From positions 677,001 to 741,000 of the forward strand of contig BSDZ01000004.1 of NCBI GenBank assembly GCA_030268105.1: DNA of 64,000 bases, given 5' to 3'. Made by a program: the position numbers and the translations under genes. Numbering within the stretch: position 1 is the stretch's first letter; each line of letters starts with the position of its first letter. Under the pieces are notes generated by a model. That model made no database searches. It was given only the letters and a program-made list of their open reading frames with translations, and had not been told where the DNA came from. Shown here one piece after another: positions 36,706 through 50,710 of the stretch. The DNA is from Volvox africanus (Eukaryota; Chlorophyta; Chlorophyceae; Chlamydomonadales; Volvocaceae).

Positions 36706-39700
36706 TTACAGTTGCCACCACTTCTTGTTCCGTTCCCTTTCTGCCAACTGTCGTGCCATCTCCGCAAAACCCGCCGCGCTGTTCTCCAAATCGGCGGCCT
36801 TGTCATTAAGCTGGCGCAGCTTCTCCCCACGCTCCTCCAGCTTGCTGCGGTTCTGCTCCATCACCGATCGAACCTCATTAGCTCTAAGGGGCGGCAGCCA
36901 AGGGTGGTTCCCATGTGCCGATAACAGGTGGTAACGATGAAAGAAATAGGTTAGAAATACGTAAAGTGAAGTCGTCGTTTGTCAGTGTCCCAAAGGTGCC
37001 AATTGCAACTAACCGCAATAAACTTAGAGCTCCGTCAATAGTGCTTTACGTTGTTCCCGTGCTTCACCGTGCTACAACGGCACCCATCCATATTGCACTG
37101 AAGCAACACATCTTGGCAGGAAAACACGTGTGCAACCCGTGTGCTCTCTCCATCATTAACTATCCCGTCAACATTTGGTGAATGCAAACGTGTGCTCCTC
37201 CCGGTTCCTCACTTCACTTCCACCCCTCCCATGCACGTCCCCCTATTCTACCAACTGATCCTGATGTGGCCGCGCGAGGCGTCTGTCCAGCCTCGTGACA
37301 TCAGGCATACCTGTCCACAACCGCAACCTTTCACCCCACATCCCTATTCGGCCGACGGGGGCATAGCAACTCCAGCTTCCATGAACTCTCCTATTGCCCT
37401 CAAAGCCGTAAAAGCCTACCTGGCAGTAGATGTTGCGGGCTGCCTTCCGTATGCCCGCTTGATCTCATCCGCTGTGCGTGTATGGGGATGAGTGATCCCA
37501 GCGGGTGCATGTCGAGGCCGCGATGATGGAGCGGCAGCGCCACCGGCGGACACGTAGGGTCGCCCACCAGCTGGATTGATGAGGTGTCAGCCAAGCCAGA
37601 TGGGAGCGCCGGCAGCCGGGAGGGTGTGGGAGAGGGTTCCGTGATAGCTAAATTCGTGCAACAAAGCACGAACAGAGCATCAATTCATAATAAAAATACC
37701 CATTAGGAGATAGTACATCTGGGCTGGTTGTGAATCGCACCGCAGCGATACCCCCAGCTGGGGTCGTTATGACGTGGCAGGCAGCCTCCACGCAGTCACC
37801 AAGCTGCTTGCCCTGCAGCCCTCAGACCAGCCCTAATGGACATGAGTACCCCTGGAGTCCTAAGCTGCAGACCCATAACGGCAGAATAACCTCACCAAAT
37901 AATTCGTTGCGGAGAGAGGCCTCCTCACCACCTGCACTGCGGCCCACGGCAGATGAGTGAGGCCAATACCCATGGATACCTGGGGACTGTGCCGCTGCTG
38001 CGGCAGCTGAGGGCTGCGGCGCCGCATGCGTCTGAGGCGGTGGTCTCGCTGCCCGCGCCGCCGTTGTTCCTGCACCTTCATTGCGTGGGGCGGCAGCTCG
38101 GCCCCTGCTGCTCTCATTTCCATCATCTTCATCCCTGCGGTTGGGGAGGTCCCGAACTGAAAGAGGCGCATCTAAAAATCAGCGAAACTATACATGGAAT
38201 ATGTATGTGATGGAATGTGTATGTGATGGCGTACAGCCGCTCCAAGATGTGGCGAACGTGTCGGGAAGGGACGGATGCGACGTGTTTTTGCGGGGAGCAA
38301 CGGACTGCGAAGATGTGCCAAAGGGACCGCCCCCATCCTTCAGGCCAGGAATGTAAGGAGTGTTCCGCAACAGGCGGCTGACCTCGCATGCAGACACCAG
38401 TGTAAGACTTAAACGGTTGAAGCCTTTGGACACACGCGACCTTGCCCGGTTACATCTCTTCTACAGCTCAGGAAAGGAGACGCGGTGCGGACAAGGCACC
38501 CGTGGTGATTGTCTGTGTGGTACTGGATAACTCACGATATCGTAAGGATGCTGACGTCGTCGTCGTCGTCTCCGTCCTCGCCGCCACGGCCCTGTGCCCG
38601 CTGCCGCAGCCGTGCAAGCGTTTGGTCATCCTCGGGGATGTTGCGCAAGAAGATGGCGCTCAGGTCAGGCAACGAAGCGTACCACTCTGCGTTGTGGCTT
38701 GCTATGGTGCCCCGGTGGGCCAAGTGCACCAGCAAGGACAGATGCAGGGTGCGGATGAGAACATGTGAGCTGACAAAGCGGCGATTACCACGAAAACACT
38801 GATTCACCCTCCCCGCACAAAAATGCACAACCATAAACCGATGCAGGTTAAGGATGACCAGTAGACACGTAAGATGACCAGGAGACTAGCGGAGTGGGTT
38901 TTAAAGGAGGCCCTGTGTACCGTTGCATTACCGAGGCGTCCGTGTGCAGGCTGATCACTGCGAAGGGATGACGGGAGCTTTGGGAGAAACAGATGTAGGC
39001 GGGGAAGTGCGTTGAGCTCAGTCGATTCCGTCGGCAGGTCAGGCTGGCAAACACAGCTGCTTGCAGAATTCATGCCGGCCGGAGGGATTGCTGCACATAT
39101 CACACCTCATCCAGCCGCAAACACACACATAGCTAAACCCGCCCTTTGCCAGTGGACGTGTGGGGATGTCCAGTACTGCCCACTAAAAACTTGTGCAGGG
39201 GAATATTCCGCCCACGGGACCACGGTAACACAGACGACATCTACCTCAAAACCTATAATCCTAAGTCCACAAATAAGCCAGCAACACACCAGCACCCTGG
39301 ACCACCATGAACCCTAGTCCCATTTCTCCGACTAGTCCCTTCTCCGACCCTAGCTAAGACGTTTATTTCGGCGATATAAAGAGCGGAATCTGTGGCCCCG
39401 AAGCCCATCCCCCCGAACCCTTACCAGGTGCGTTCCCTGCCGCTGCTGTTAGGCCACTCGCTCCGCCGTCAATCATAGTGGCCACACCCTTCTCTACGTT
39501 CGTGGCAAGCTGCCGTACCCCGCGGGTCGTCTCTTCCACAGCTTTGCTGAAGCCCTGTTGTACTCGGTTGAACACCCGGGTCAGCGTCACATTTGCCTCC
39601 TTGGCAACGCCCGCCACGCGCTCCGCGGCAACACGCGGGGCAGTCTTTGCGGCGTTTGCAGCCGCAGCAGCAGCGGTTGCACCTGGGGCCTTGTCTATAC

Positions 39701-42700
39701 GGCGCCCCTCCGTCCGGACAACAGGTGAATCAACGCCTGCGGCACGGTGACCACAGACAGCGGCCATCGTTTCGCGCCAAGGAATAGGTAGCGGAATAAA
39801 AAACATAGGAGGAGAAAACGAGGGCCTTTCAACGGGTAATACCCATCACTTTCGCGTTTGGGTCTACACACTTTGGGACACCAGGAATGATTGCACGCGT
39901 ACTCGATTTAAGGAACCTAGAGCTTAATTAAGAACCAGTAGTGGCCGGGAGGCTACCAAAACTCGAGGATAAACACCAAAGCCACGCCCTGCTATCACTA
40001 ATGCCAAGGCCTGACATGTTCCTAGGATTGCAAAAAGGATGGGTACCCAGAGCCCTGGGAGCTGCTTTTGCGCCTCGAGACCTGAAGGCAAGCCTGTCAG
40101 TTGGTCATGCATACGTTATGAATGTGCCTCCGTCCGCTTCAATTAGACCACTGAACCCGGACGGTTAGCGGCTGACGCTGTGTGAGCAAGCCGGCGCGGA
40201 CTCCAGCTTCGCCCCAGACCCAGCAGTGGGGCCGCGAGGAGTACGTCAATTTCCTGTGAACTAGCACCTACCCTCAATCATTTCAGGGGCAAATGTGACG
40301 CTGGGGCCGGCTTCTGCGCCGAAAGCAGATGGTGGTCCTTGGAGTTGGCCCGTGCTGTGAGGCCCCTGGTTTGCTGTTTTTCGCAACAGCCGCCCCGCTG
40401 CCGCAACCTGATGCTCGTCCTCGTAGGCGGCACAGGCCGCCAGGGAGGCAGTAGCAGCAGCCGGGTCGAACAGGGAAACCGGCGGGGGGGGCCGAGGAAG
40501 ACCTGAGGATTACAGTGGAAGTGAGGGCGGAGAGATGTCACCACGAGAAGATAGGAAAGGGGGATTTCGGTGGAATGGGAGCTGTAAGTCGCCGCAGCCG
40601 TCACGTGACTGGATGGGGCTCGGTAGGGCAGGTAAGCATGTGACGCAAAATAGGATGCCAGCATGTGATGAAGCAGAAGTTGGTACGTTCTAGCCACTGC
40701 CCCACAAGCACGGGGAAACCCCTGCTGTGTCGTCGAAAAACCATCTCCTGCTGCCATGATCCTTGCTATCATTGCCATTGCATTCGTTCCACTAACCCAC
40801 AGCTTCAACCTCTATGTTCTATCCTGCGTACTAGCGAGGACAACACGTTGCAATGTCAAGCCGTGCACTTTCTCACTCCCGACAGGCAGCCCAGCACCGC
40901 CTTTCCTTGTAATGCCTACTTGTTGCCAGCCCAAGAGTTAGCAGCTCATTGCCAAGGCCCAGCAGCAGCAGGTGGCCCAGGCGGCTAGTGGCTGCCAAGC
41001 GGCCCAGGCGGCGCTCACGCCCCGGCGGGACATCCCAAAACCAGGAGAGAGAAGCGGAAAGCGGCGTCTCGTGTACCAACTCTAGGGAAGGCAGAGAGTA
41101 CACCTGCAGCAGACGAGGCGAGGGACATAGGACGTGGAGGGGGGGCGGCTGCGTGTGCGCACACATTGCATTTGCATAGACAATTGAGTTCCAGGTTCTA
41201 CCCCGACCGAGAGCGGGCCAAAGACCCAATGTTAAGGGCAGGGTGCCCCCATGTCGATGGACGGTGACGACCCCAATTGTAGTGACACGCGAGCTGACCA
41301 GGAGCGGAGTTGACGCCTTAGTTGATTCGGCAGATTCCGCTGGATGCCGGTGGTGGGTGCTGAACCTGGGAAAATCACTGATTTCGGAGAAGTCGGCATG
41401 GGAGACCGGATGAGGGTGCCCCGAAATACCGGGGAAGGTAGGGACTGCCAGGTTAGTGGCCACGGGTGATGTACCCCCCTATCCCACACAAAAAAATTGA
41501 GACGAACATGTGATGGAGGTAACAAGTACACGAGAAACGCAAAACAATGAGCTATGTGCAACGGTAAGATGCACAGAGTGAGCAATCCTTTCTTTAGCCT
41601 TACAAATGATAAATCTGATGAGAAACGCCACTCGCATATGTGTGCGTACGGTTTCATACTTGAGCTGCAGCGACAAGGGCATACACGTCGCTTGTTGGCC
41701 TATAACAGCCAACAGACACCGTTATATGGTAGCAGCCGCCCAGCCGTGCAGAGTCCTGAGCTTCATTATCCGTTCCTCTCAGACCAAGCCTCCTTCCACA
41801 TGCGCGCACACCATGTGATTACACGACCACCTGACATCCTCCTCAGACCGTGCCCCCCCACGAACCCACCTTTGTTTGACCCAGCGACCCACACGGATCT
41901 CACCTGCACGCACAGGCCGTGATCCGCTGCCGCCAGCGCCATGACACCTGGTGCCCCTGCCACCTGAATGGGGCGGGCGTATACTAGCTGCTGCTGGGCA
42001 GCTGGGCTGCGCTTGGCTAGTGTGGAGCGCTCCGCCGTCAACACATTGGAAGAGGAATAAAGGCGAAGATACTGGTCCGTCACCTGATGTACATGTGGGA
42101 CAAGAGTTTTGGAATTAGTGAATTCGTGACGGAAGTATGAGAGTACAAATGACCAGCGGAGTGGGCAGCGCGTTGGGAAGTGTTTGCAGGAGAGTGAGCC
42201 AATGAGCCGCAACGGTGCGGTAGGGCAGATGATACGGTCACCCGCCAGGTCAATGATAGATCACGGCCTCGGCCAGCCGTGCAACTGAAGAAGGGTGTGA
42301 ATCACGCGCAAACGCGCTTGGGGCCCGTCCAGGGCAAGTATGGCTCCTAACAAATCTACGCCAAGTCCCCACCACGATACTCTTGACTTTGCCGGCCCTG
42401 CCTGGTTTGGGCCCTACATCTCGACATGCCCGGGATCAGTGACTCACCAGCAGCACATAGTGGGCGGCGGGGTCAGGGCAGGAGGACAGAACCGCAGGCG
42501 GACTGCTGGAATCTGCGTGGCAGCAAAGAGAGAGCAGCGTAGGAGCACGGCCCAAGAGGGCAGTGCTCAACATAGGTCGCATGACAAGCACTAGGCGACG
42601 TAATATACAAGGCAGTTCCTGCGTACTGGGAAAGGCAGTATGTATTTAAATACGTTCTATATGAACGCCTCCTGGAACATGTGACGGTGTGGTGATGGAT

Positions 42701-45700
42701 GAAGATGCTCTTCAATCACGGACTCTGCAAAAGCACAAACTACAGTGGAAAGGCGTGCGCCAGTCGGTTTTGATCGCCATGCATGAAAGGACAGCAATTG
42801 GTGCACACCAAACCGGACCGCCAGAAAGTACAGCGCGCTCACATGCGTGCAACATCTACCACTATGGACGTCACCTGCGGCCCATATGATAGATAACAAA
42901 CCCGCATGCTTCAAACCGTTTAAGCCACGGACACCATGCCTACCGGGCTCCCGCGAGCGTGTGCCCCCTCCGCTCCGGTGCCGACGGGACGTCCTCCGAG
43001 ATCCGGCTCCCTCAACCTAGACAGCAAAAGGCCGACGTATCCATTCGATTGGGAAGCCCAAGAACGGTGCGCCTACCGACTGACCCACAAGTAGCGAATC
43101 AGATGCAAGCTGCAGAATATTAATCACCAATGGCAGCCGACGCTGCTGGACATCACCCAAGCAAGTCTTAGCATTCAGAATTGGCTGGTCTTTCCAGCCA
43201 GTTGATACACCGCACCTGCTCACGCTCCGATCGCATTTCTGTTGTCCCAAACTCCAACTTTGACAAGCCGTGCACCAACCGGCAACCTGATCAACATCCA
43301 CATGGCCACCCACCCGCTCACCGAAGCACGCGGTCTTCGTACCTGCATAGCTGCCTTAGCCAGGAGCGTCTCCGCGTCCATGAACTCAAAGTCTTCTTCG
43401 CTACCTTCGCTGTCTTGATCGTTGTCCTCATCCTTGTCCCCTGCTTTACTGCGGCCCTGGCCGCGACTACCCTCACCGCGCTGTGAGCGCTGCTCCTCGG
43501 CGTGACAAGATCCATCATCCCCCTCATCCCCGCTAACACCTTGCATCTGGGACCTGCGACCTGCTGCATCACATGAGATGAGGGCTAGGAAAGGATAAAA
43601 TCATGAAGTGACAGATGAGGTGGTTGTGACGTGAGGTTTAATGAAGTCAGTGAAACTCAGGTCACAGGCCCCTGGAAGAGGCGCCAGTAGAAAACCACCA
43701 GTTCAGTAACTAAGAGATTACAGACCATGGTTGCATCCAATGTGCACGATATCGTGCAAATCACCATCATATCACCCCGTACAAAATGGCAGGATATCAT
43801 GGATTTCGTCCCATCCCAGAGGGACACACCACGTAGTCTGGTGCTGATGCCCCCGACACCGGTGGGTGCACGCACAGTCACGAAACCAGGCTGTATTTTC
43901 ATAGGGTAACTCATAGGGTAACCATGGCGTCATTAATCGATTCGTGAGGCGGACGAGTCAGCCACACGTGAACCCCCACTTGGTACGGCTATGCCAGTTG
44001 CAGAATGGCAGGCGCAGACTGCCTACCCTTCTAGCCTGATGGGCTTGTACTCGGTGCGCCACGAGCTAAACATGTGCTCATGACCTCTTCAGCATGTCAC
44101 AAGTCCCGCATCACCGCGAAGCGTGCCTCCTACCTTTCGGCAAACCCGACGTGAAGCCACCCAAGGCCGCCTGGTCGCAACCCGCCCCGACCTGCCGCCT
44201 TGACCATATGGGCACGAAATTCTCGTCCAGGAGCTCCAACATGAGGGTGTAACTACGGTTCTTCGGACTCAACTCGCCGTTCCGGCCAATGAAGCAGCCC
44301 CGTGCAGCGTCCAACGCCGCTGAGAGCAGACATTGAAGAGGCGGTAAAGGGGTCAGGGAAGCAGGGCCCCGGCAGAGTACTTTAGACCGCGAAATACGTG
44401 TGGGGTTACGTAGAGCGAAAAAGCAGCACTCAAAAGTCCGTAGCAGTACGCGGCACGTAGATCACCATCCAAGATGTCACCAAAAGGAAGGTCAGGCTTG
44501 GGTATAAGGGCTTTCCTCAAACCAGCCTATGAACTCCTGCAGGAGCCGACGTATGAATATAATCGAATACGGGTCATCGTTCAGGCAATTACACAGCCTG
44601 TGCCCTCTGCTCACCCAGGCGTCCCTCCGAATCTGCAATGAACACCGCGTGCGACGGTGTACCCTCCTCCCCCGTGACCTCCGGCACCCGAAGCCGTGAC
44701 GGAGGAAGCGGTACTGGTGCCAGGCTGCATGCCAACACTGCGTGCTGCGCTGGCATTGCATACCACCGCACCAACGGCTTGGCAGTGTCGACAAGCGCCA
44801 CGCCGCCCGCTTTGTCCCCCACAGCCACAGAGCGGATTGCCTGCATGCGTGGATGCGTGTAGTGCAGCGTCTAAAGTTCAGGTAGTATTACCAGCCAGAT
44901 CGCATCATTGGCCAGGACGAAGATATCCAAGGTTCGCCGATAGCAACGCAGGTCCCATCATGAGAGCTTGAATGCCAGCAAGACAGGCGAGGGTCCCGGC
45001 CATCATGATATGATGCCAGGGCCGTATTGCCTTAGGCATATAGCATCTCGTTTTCATCCCGTGTCTGGTTCCGTCTTAAACAACATTATACCCTTGCAGA
45101 ATTGCACATGGAGTCATGAAACAACCTGAGATAAAGCAGCATACGCACTCTGTCCATTACAAAGCTTTTGGCTTGCGCGGACTAAAAACGCCGTACCTCC
45201 CACCAGCTCGTTTTTGGGAGGGCCCAGAGCAGACGGTCTTTTACATGTATACCACGGCTAGTGGATTGGACGCCAGCGCCAATGCATCTGATGACCCACC
45301 TGGCAATATGCGAGGCTCGTTATTTCGCCTGAGCTGACCTGCACCCGCAGCCTTAGATGCAGCCCGGCTGGTTGATGTAAGGAATGTGCGACTCCCGGTG
45401 TATCAATGCTGCAAAAACGGTGATATATGGGAAGGTTAGACAGTGGCAGATAAGGCGGGGCCGGGCGCTGGTAATCAAGGAAACAACATGGGCACGCATA
45501 GCTCCCAGCCGAGCATTGGCAGGCCTGATGTTGGATAATCGGAGAGAAGCCATATACCGGATTCGACGACTGAAACGCAACAAAGCAGCTGGACGTACGG
45601 TCTTGAAGCGCTTGCACATAATGTCGCACAATTGCTTCAAATATAACTCATGACTTAGCTGTGTGTGATGCGAATCACCAGAAATAATGTGGTCATGAAA

Positions 45701-48700
45701 GCTGGATGTACATCCTGTCCTTAAACTGGCTAGCAACATGGGATACGGCGACTTGAATTCAAAACCGTCAAACACTGAGCGAATATTTGGTATGCTGCAC
45801 GCAGACACATACAAGGCCTATTTGGCGGTGTGCCTTTTGTCCTTGCCCCTGCCCACCTCTCCATAGTAATGCAGTCCACTGAACGCTCCGTGCTGCTGAA
45901 CTGGTACACGCGCACCTCACCCTTATGATGCCCCGCCAATAGCAGACCCGCGGGCCACACCAGGCTAAGGCAGGTCACTGAACCGCTGTTGGCACTAGTG
46001 CGCTTCAGCTCCGAGACAGCGTTCCCGGCCGGCGCGGTACAAAGCAAGCGCGTGGTGCCTCCGTGCAAATCCCAGAGACACACGCTACCGTCCTTGTATC
46101 CTGCAACGTGGGATATAGATGACAAGCAGAATCAGGTCGTGCAATCCAAGTTTACACTCCAATGTGACATGCGACACGGGCATACTAGGATGAATGGGGA
46201 AAGGCGGAAGAGAATAAAAAAAACGATCTCACGGAGGGGTCAGAGCCCCGGACACCCCCACCAGACGCCATCCTAATTCTGACTGCTAAGATGTTGTTAA
46301 CTCCAGTTGTTGCTCAGATCGATTCAAGTGACTACTACATCGGATTGTCGACCAAACGGGCAGAGGGCGGGTAAACACTGCTACTGCCTGACGTATCTTA
46401 GACTTCGCAGATCCCGCCGCGGCATGAGGTTTACTACGTAAGACACATACCCTAGGGAGCAAGGAGTACATGTGTGCAACTGTGTGCTGCAGTTTATGCT
46501 TTGCGAAATGGCCCCCCATGACCCATGCGTAGCCCTGAAGCGCAAAATGCATTCTGGGGCGTATCACGGCCGTGCCAAAGCATCCATAATAATGATATGG
46601 AAGAGTCGTTCAATTATGGTTACGGCAGTGCTTCAGCCTTCATATCACGAGCCATGACCATGTTTTAAGCTCATAACGTTATAGCAGGAACATCAGCTAC
46701 ATCGGTCACTCGTGTGCCTTGCAACACCATCACGTAGCGCCCGACAACCTGTTGCAGTACCTGTGCAGTACAGGAGACCCCATGTGGCATCCGATGGCAG
46801 CGACGGCGGTGTGCCACAGGAAAACGTGCCCACATCGGCTAAGCTGCCGCCCCAATACTCGTCCCCCTTTTCTGAAGCCACCTTGCGGAGCGAAGTCAGA
46901 GTAATGGCATTTGGACTGCAGCTCGCGGGCCTGGGACGATAGGGGAAGCGGGGAAGAGTTGAGGAAGATAGCGCCACATGTTACGTACCGGAAACATGCT
47001 GACAGTCAAGATGTGGTGGGTCAATGGAGTGGTGTCAAAGATGGACACTTGGAATGTTGTGTCAAGAAGGCGTGTTACGAATGCAAGGGCCAGTTGGCGC
47101 GCTGTCTGGCTAGCAACCAACCCGGTGACCAACACACGGGGAGCAACTGTGGACTCCCTAGTCAATGACCACAATAGCACCGCTGTACATGTGTATAGAA
47201 GAAATTCACGATACACCTGTTCACCATGTTGACAATGACTTTGGATCGTCGTAATGACACAAAGGATGTTAGCCGCACCTGCGCACGGGCACCAGTGGCG
47301 CCTCTGTTATGGTGATAGAGCTCTGCTGCTGAAAGGACGGCGATACCATGTGCGGCTGCTCGTCCTTCAGATGATACAGCACCAGCTGGCCACCCTCCAC
47401 CAGCTGGAGCACAGCGGCGGACGGCTCGTACCCTGCCCACAATGCGATGTATCAAAACCAACGCTAAGTGGCCGCACGTGGCAGGCCGTGTGGCCGCAAG
47501 TTTGACCATGGAGACGTTACATGTATACGGTCCTAGTGAACGATACAAAACTCACATGAGGGCCTGAAGGACGGTTCCAACAGCTGCTCCACCAATTGCG
47601 CGCACATGCGCATTTCCCAACATCATCACGCAGTGTATCTGAACCTCGTTAAGCCGAGGTCTAAATGGCGACGCGGCCCAAAGTCTGAACCCTCACCGGT
47701 AACGTAGCCGCCATCAGCGACAAGAGAAAAACCAATAAGGTGGCCGAACCACGGCAGCCTGAAGAGGGCGCGCTTTGAACGCTGACGCGCTGCTGCACCC
47801 TTATCATGACGGTTGCGGCTTTGGCTGCTGCGACCCTTAACGCTGTGGCCGCTCTCACGTCCTCCTTCGTTCTCCTCTTCCTCATCACCATCGCTGCTGT
47901 CCTCCTCTTCTTCGTCCTCTTCAAGCAGCATCGCCTCCTAACAACAGGCAAAGGAGTCAAAACGACCAATCAGGTAAGCTGCTGTATGTTACCCAGATTA
48001 CACTGCAAACCTGCGAGGGTGACTGTACAGTGGAACAAGCCAATTTCCCCAGCGCAGTCGTCCGCCTGTGTGGAGCTTAGCCCAGATGTGTCTATGGTCC
48101 CAGTTCGTCTAAACCGGTGCATTCTGGCGGTTATCTTCATGCCGCTGACCCAATCACCCAAATACCCACCGGTGACTTTTAATCCTATAATTGTTAACTG
48201 CTTCCTTCAGGATGCCAAGACCCACCTCATCAGTGCCGTCCAGCAGCGGTATCCATGTGAGTGCCTCAGGCTGCTCCACCTCCTGTCCGCCAAGCACGAG
48301 GAGTCCATCCACTTCCCCGAACACGCAACGCAGCATGCGCACGGGCTCTGACGTACCGCTGGACACCCTGGCGGTCCGCAAGCAAAACCAAACAGACATT
48401 AAGTAGGGCGATTTAACACTGTAATCTAAAGCACACATAGACCACGCTGAACGAAATGCACTAGACTCGAGCCCCACTGCCCGCCCCACTGCCTGTGTCA
48501 AAAGACGTGTTGGGGCAGGGCGGCCCAGGTGTCACGCACGACCTCGATATGCACAGACATGCTAATGCGCCATGGGCCGATCCTGGCGAAGAACAACCAC
48601 CTCTACTCCTTTGAAGGGGCAAATTGTTCGGCAAAACCGCACACGCAGGTCTGCAGCCTCTAAAACTATGCACGTACTTCAAGCCCACTGCTCCCTGCTA

Positions 48701-50454
48701 TCCAGGCCATTCACCATAGGCCAATTACACCCTAGCCACGCGTAGATAGGTCCTACGCCTACCGCATCGCAGCGGCCACCACCGCTTTACCAGGGTCCAG
48801 TCCTGGAAGGACCCACACCAAGACACTGCCATCCACATGACCTGTCGCGAAATCACCCCGGTCGGTGCCAATCCAGCACACAGCAGTCGCCACGCCTGCG
48901 TCGGCCAGGGCTTGCACGTAGTCCGTCGCGTCTGCACTGTTCGGATTGATGCTTGTGGTCAACTCGACGGCTCTGCATGTGCGGCCGGACACAAGCGCGA
49001 TTGGGATCTTAGCGGCTGCATGGAACATGAGACCGTGCCTGCGTTGCTTTATGGCTACATAAAGCATTTCAATAAGTTGCTTACTGCGTCGAGTTCGTGG
49101 TCAAGTATGTCCACGCATGCTCGATGCTCCGTTTTCTTACCACCCAACCGCTTTACCCAGCAGACACCGTCGTCCATCACGCCCTCCATAAACAAGTCGA
49201 CTACGCATCGCCCACCTGAGATCCCAGACTGCGACCATTCCCGCTGTGAAGAGCACCAGCGCACGGTGTATGGGCCCAAAGCTCTGAACCGCCAGTTGCC
49301 GTACCTCGCCTTCACCACGCATTTCGTGCGGGCGCACTGCATGAGTCGGGCCGTTTCGGACAAGAACATGGGGAGAAATGCCGCGGTCAGAAGTCCAACT
49401 ACCAGGGCCATTTCCTTGCAAAATGTAGGAAGCCACCGCAACATCTAGGCCGGGGTACGGAACGCCCTTCGTCGAAATTATAACTGCAGACGTTGACACG
49501 GGCAATCTACCTCAAATATACGAGGTTATACACACCTCGGTATGGTGCAACAATGAATCCACGCGCCTGGAGAGCCAGAGTGGTTGGAGACCCCAAGCCG
49601 TCCACCAGCATAGCGATGCGCAGTGATCCACTAGCACAGCCCAGGAGCACATATGGGTTCCGAGTCATGTCTGCTACGCAACAGATTTTGTCGCCACGCA
49701 CTTTGACAGTGCCCAGCGACCGCACACCAGCGTCTGATGGGTTTCCTGAGACGACAGACCAGCTTTCCATGAAGCCGCCCTGCCATGCCGGGCGAAATGC
49801 CATACGAGGGTAATGAGTGCGGGTGAGGAGTGAACATGCTTGCTACGGCCCTTGGGCCCGTGACCCCACAGGGGCAAAGAACATCAGGTTGTGCTATGAA
49901 TGTGCATATATGGACAACATCTGGAAGGCGTTGAGCTTCGTACAAGAATACGCAACAAAATCTGGACGGTCGCTCAAGCTGTAGCGGCCAGCCCATCAGC
50001 AACACCCTATCACGCATGAAACCGCACTACCTTACGGGAGCTTTTGTTATGTTACCTTGGAGACCCGCACAAGCACCCCTCTGTTTAGGAGGAACAGGAG
50101 CTGGCGAGTTCCGTAGGGGTACCTAGCTGTGGAGTACTCCGTCACCTCACAGCCAGGACGGCCCAAGAGCTTCACCTTTCCATCGCTAGTTGAAATCTGC
50201 AAACAAAGTGCTTGATTGAAAAGATCAGTTTCGTTAAGAGTACTTGCGCGGGACCCAACGAAGCTCACCGCGACCAGGCCCTGGACGGGCTCATAAGCCA
50301 GCGCATCCGCTGTTCCTGGAATACCAGAAGAACATAACAGAGCTCTGTCTGCGCTTGCAAGCGCATCAGCGCGCAAAAGATCTGTTTGAACCTCTGCAAA
50401 GCTCTTTCCGTCTTTTTTCTTCAACGAGGCGGCACCAAAACCGAACATATTCAC
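36706..50454 (-). CDS. Tomosyn / Sro7-type WD40 protein with C-terminal R-SNARE motif
   Basis: Tomosyn binds Q-SNAREs and regulates exocytosis. Phase-checked exons: 50454-50269, 50196-50056, 49779-49536, 49444-49216, 48972-48763, 48367-48226, 47937-47697, 47432-47279, 46915-46761, 46100-45857, about 45335-45300, 44840-44615, 44319-44134, 42083-41904, 41103-40920, 40502-40272, 39736-39425, 38156-37980, 37570-37420 and 36883-36706. Extra exons are likely near 43.8, 43.5, 43.1 and 38.6 kb. WD40 blades include ISTSDGKVKLLGRPG, ALVLFTAGMVAVWDL, TGYKDGSVCLWDLHGG and VAVGDKAGGVALVD. Acidic inserts interrupt the propeller (EEDEEEEDSSDGDEEEENEG). Near the end is RTADEIKRAYGR, then the SNARE helix VRSVMEQNRSKLEERGEKLR; its Arg in LEER fits the zero-layer of R-SNAREs. 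The protein ends KKWWQL with no membrane anchor, as in tomosyns. An intron holds dispersed repeat copy 2. Confidence 0.9.
41281..41490 (-). repeat. Dispersed repeat, copy 2
   Basis: This is the inverted counterpart of 6024-6232, about 96 percent identical by eye. It lies in a tomosyn intron between the exons ending at 41904 and starting at 41103, in the same orientation as that gene. A short A-rich run follows its 5' edge (around 41,491-41,500). Neither copy interrupts an exon. Confidence 0.85.
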
Positions 50455-50710
50455 TTGCGATGCTTATTGAAGTTCTTGGGTATTTGGAAGCACAAAAGAA
50501 CTGCACATGTGTAGCAAGGACAGCTACCCGAATTGAGAACGACAAACCCGGTACCCGGGCAACTCGTCCACGCAACTTATCTGCGCTAAATTTCCCTAAT
50601 ACATATAGTTTGATTCATTCTCTTCTTTAGTTATAATTGTAATAAAATGAGCTGGAACTGCTCTCCTGCTCTCTTTTGACAGTTGGCACTATGTTGACTG
50701 CGTTGTGGCG
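50455..50710. promoter_or_regulatory. Compact divergent promoter, tomosyn / giant Ser-rich gene
   Basis: The two start codons on opposite strands are 256 bases apart, the tightest pair in the window, so control sequences must be shared or interleaved. No motif is clear. Confidence 0.45.

Noticed and set aside
43657..43914. An 85-residue minus-strand frame (FVTVRAPTGVGGISTRLRG) as a firm tomosyn exon
   Set aside because: No acceptor gave the phase needed after the exon ending at 44134, so it is mentioned only as a likely extra exon.
48461..48688. A candidate tomosyn exon near 48.6 kb
   Set aside because: It hits an in-frame stop. The neighbouring exons join in phase without it when the donor at 48763 is used.
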